Assembly: GCA_038868115.1 (NCBI GenBank)
Contig: JAWBXA010000024.1
Coordinates: 1 to 13,488, forward strand
Source: JAGTQI01 sp038868115
GTDB lineage: Archaea; Thermoproteota; Bathyarchaeia; Bathyarchaeales; Bathycorpusculaceae
Direction of reading: 5' to 3'
Length of the DNA: 13,488 nt
In this document: positions 13,446 through 13,488 of the stretch, piece after piece
How positions within the stretch are numbered: position 1 is the first letter of the stretch
How the letters are laid out: each line of letters begins with the position of its first letter
Made by a program: the position numbers and the translations under genes
Notes under the pieces: generated by a model
What the model saw: the letters and a program-made list of their open reading frames with translations, nothing else
Told to the model about the DNA's origin: nothing
The model's database searches: none

Positions 13446-13486
13446 GTTATCAGCCGAACGCTCCAACCAAGCTGAGCTACCGGCCC
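13412..13486 (-). tRNA. tRNA-Ile (GAT anticodon)
   Basis: Minus strand, 75 bases. The acceptor stem is GGGCCGG / CCGGCCC (7 perfect pairs), the D arm GCTC / GAGC, the anticodon stem TTCGG / CCGAA with loop CTGATAA (anticodon GAT), and the T arm GCCGG-TTCAAAT-CCGGC. The discriminator is A. CCA is not encoded and there is no intron. Its 3' end faces the integrase gene, which makes it the likely attachment site of the element. Confidence 0.97.
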
Positions 13487-13488
13487 GC

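Overview
This window looks archaeal. Several genes have TATA-like boxes (TTTATATG, TTTTAAAA, TTAAATA) about 25-35 bases upstream of the start, with little or no leader. Other genes use TTG starts behind Shine-Dalgarno sequences. Intergenic DNA is AT-rich. The gene families also fit archaea: a V4R protein, PadR, a C2H2 zinc finger with a ribbon-helix-helix-like tail, and an archaeal-style tyrosine integrase beside a tRNA gene. A Thermoproteota or Bathyarchaeia-like host is my best guess. That is inference from protein style; nothing here fixes the taxon.

Layout. 1-2500 is plasmid- or virus-like: the C-terminal part of a small DNA-binding protein (1-366), an overlapping C2H2 zinc-finger gene (359-685), a convergent ParB-like gene (689-1510, minus), a dyad-rich divergent control region (1517-1656), a small conserved-looking protein with an HELID motif (1657-2007), and a small membrane protein (2099-2476, minus). 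2595-3623 is an unrecognised protein. 3832-6461 is a plus-strand regulatory and enzymatic stretch: PadR regulator, V4R sensor protein, a gene-poor gap (4928-5555) with debris-like short reading frames on the minus strand, and a radical SAM enzyme. 6710-7171 is a small protein resembling DUF6884, behind an intrinsic-terminator-like hairpin.

7249-11950 (minus) is a defence module. It holds an adenine-specific methyltransferase with a probable N-terminal nuclease domain (type IIG-like), followed upstream by a DUF262/HNH (GmrSD/SspE-like) nuclease. 12045-13352 (minus) is a tyrosine recombinase. 13412-13486 (minus) is tRNA-Ile(GAT).

Reading as a whole: the integrase lies 59 bases from the 3' end of the tRNA, on the same strand. 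This is the usual arrangement where an integrative element has inserted into the 3' end of a tRNA gene, so the right boundary of an integrated element is probably at about 13412. No second copy of the tRNA 3' end was found in the window, so the left boundary probably lies before base 1. Most or all of the window may then be one element carrying replication/partition-type genes, regulators, a radical SAM enzyme and a restriction-type defence cargo next to the integrase.
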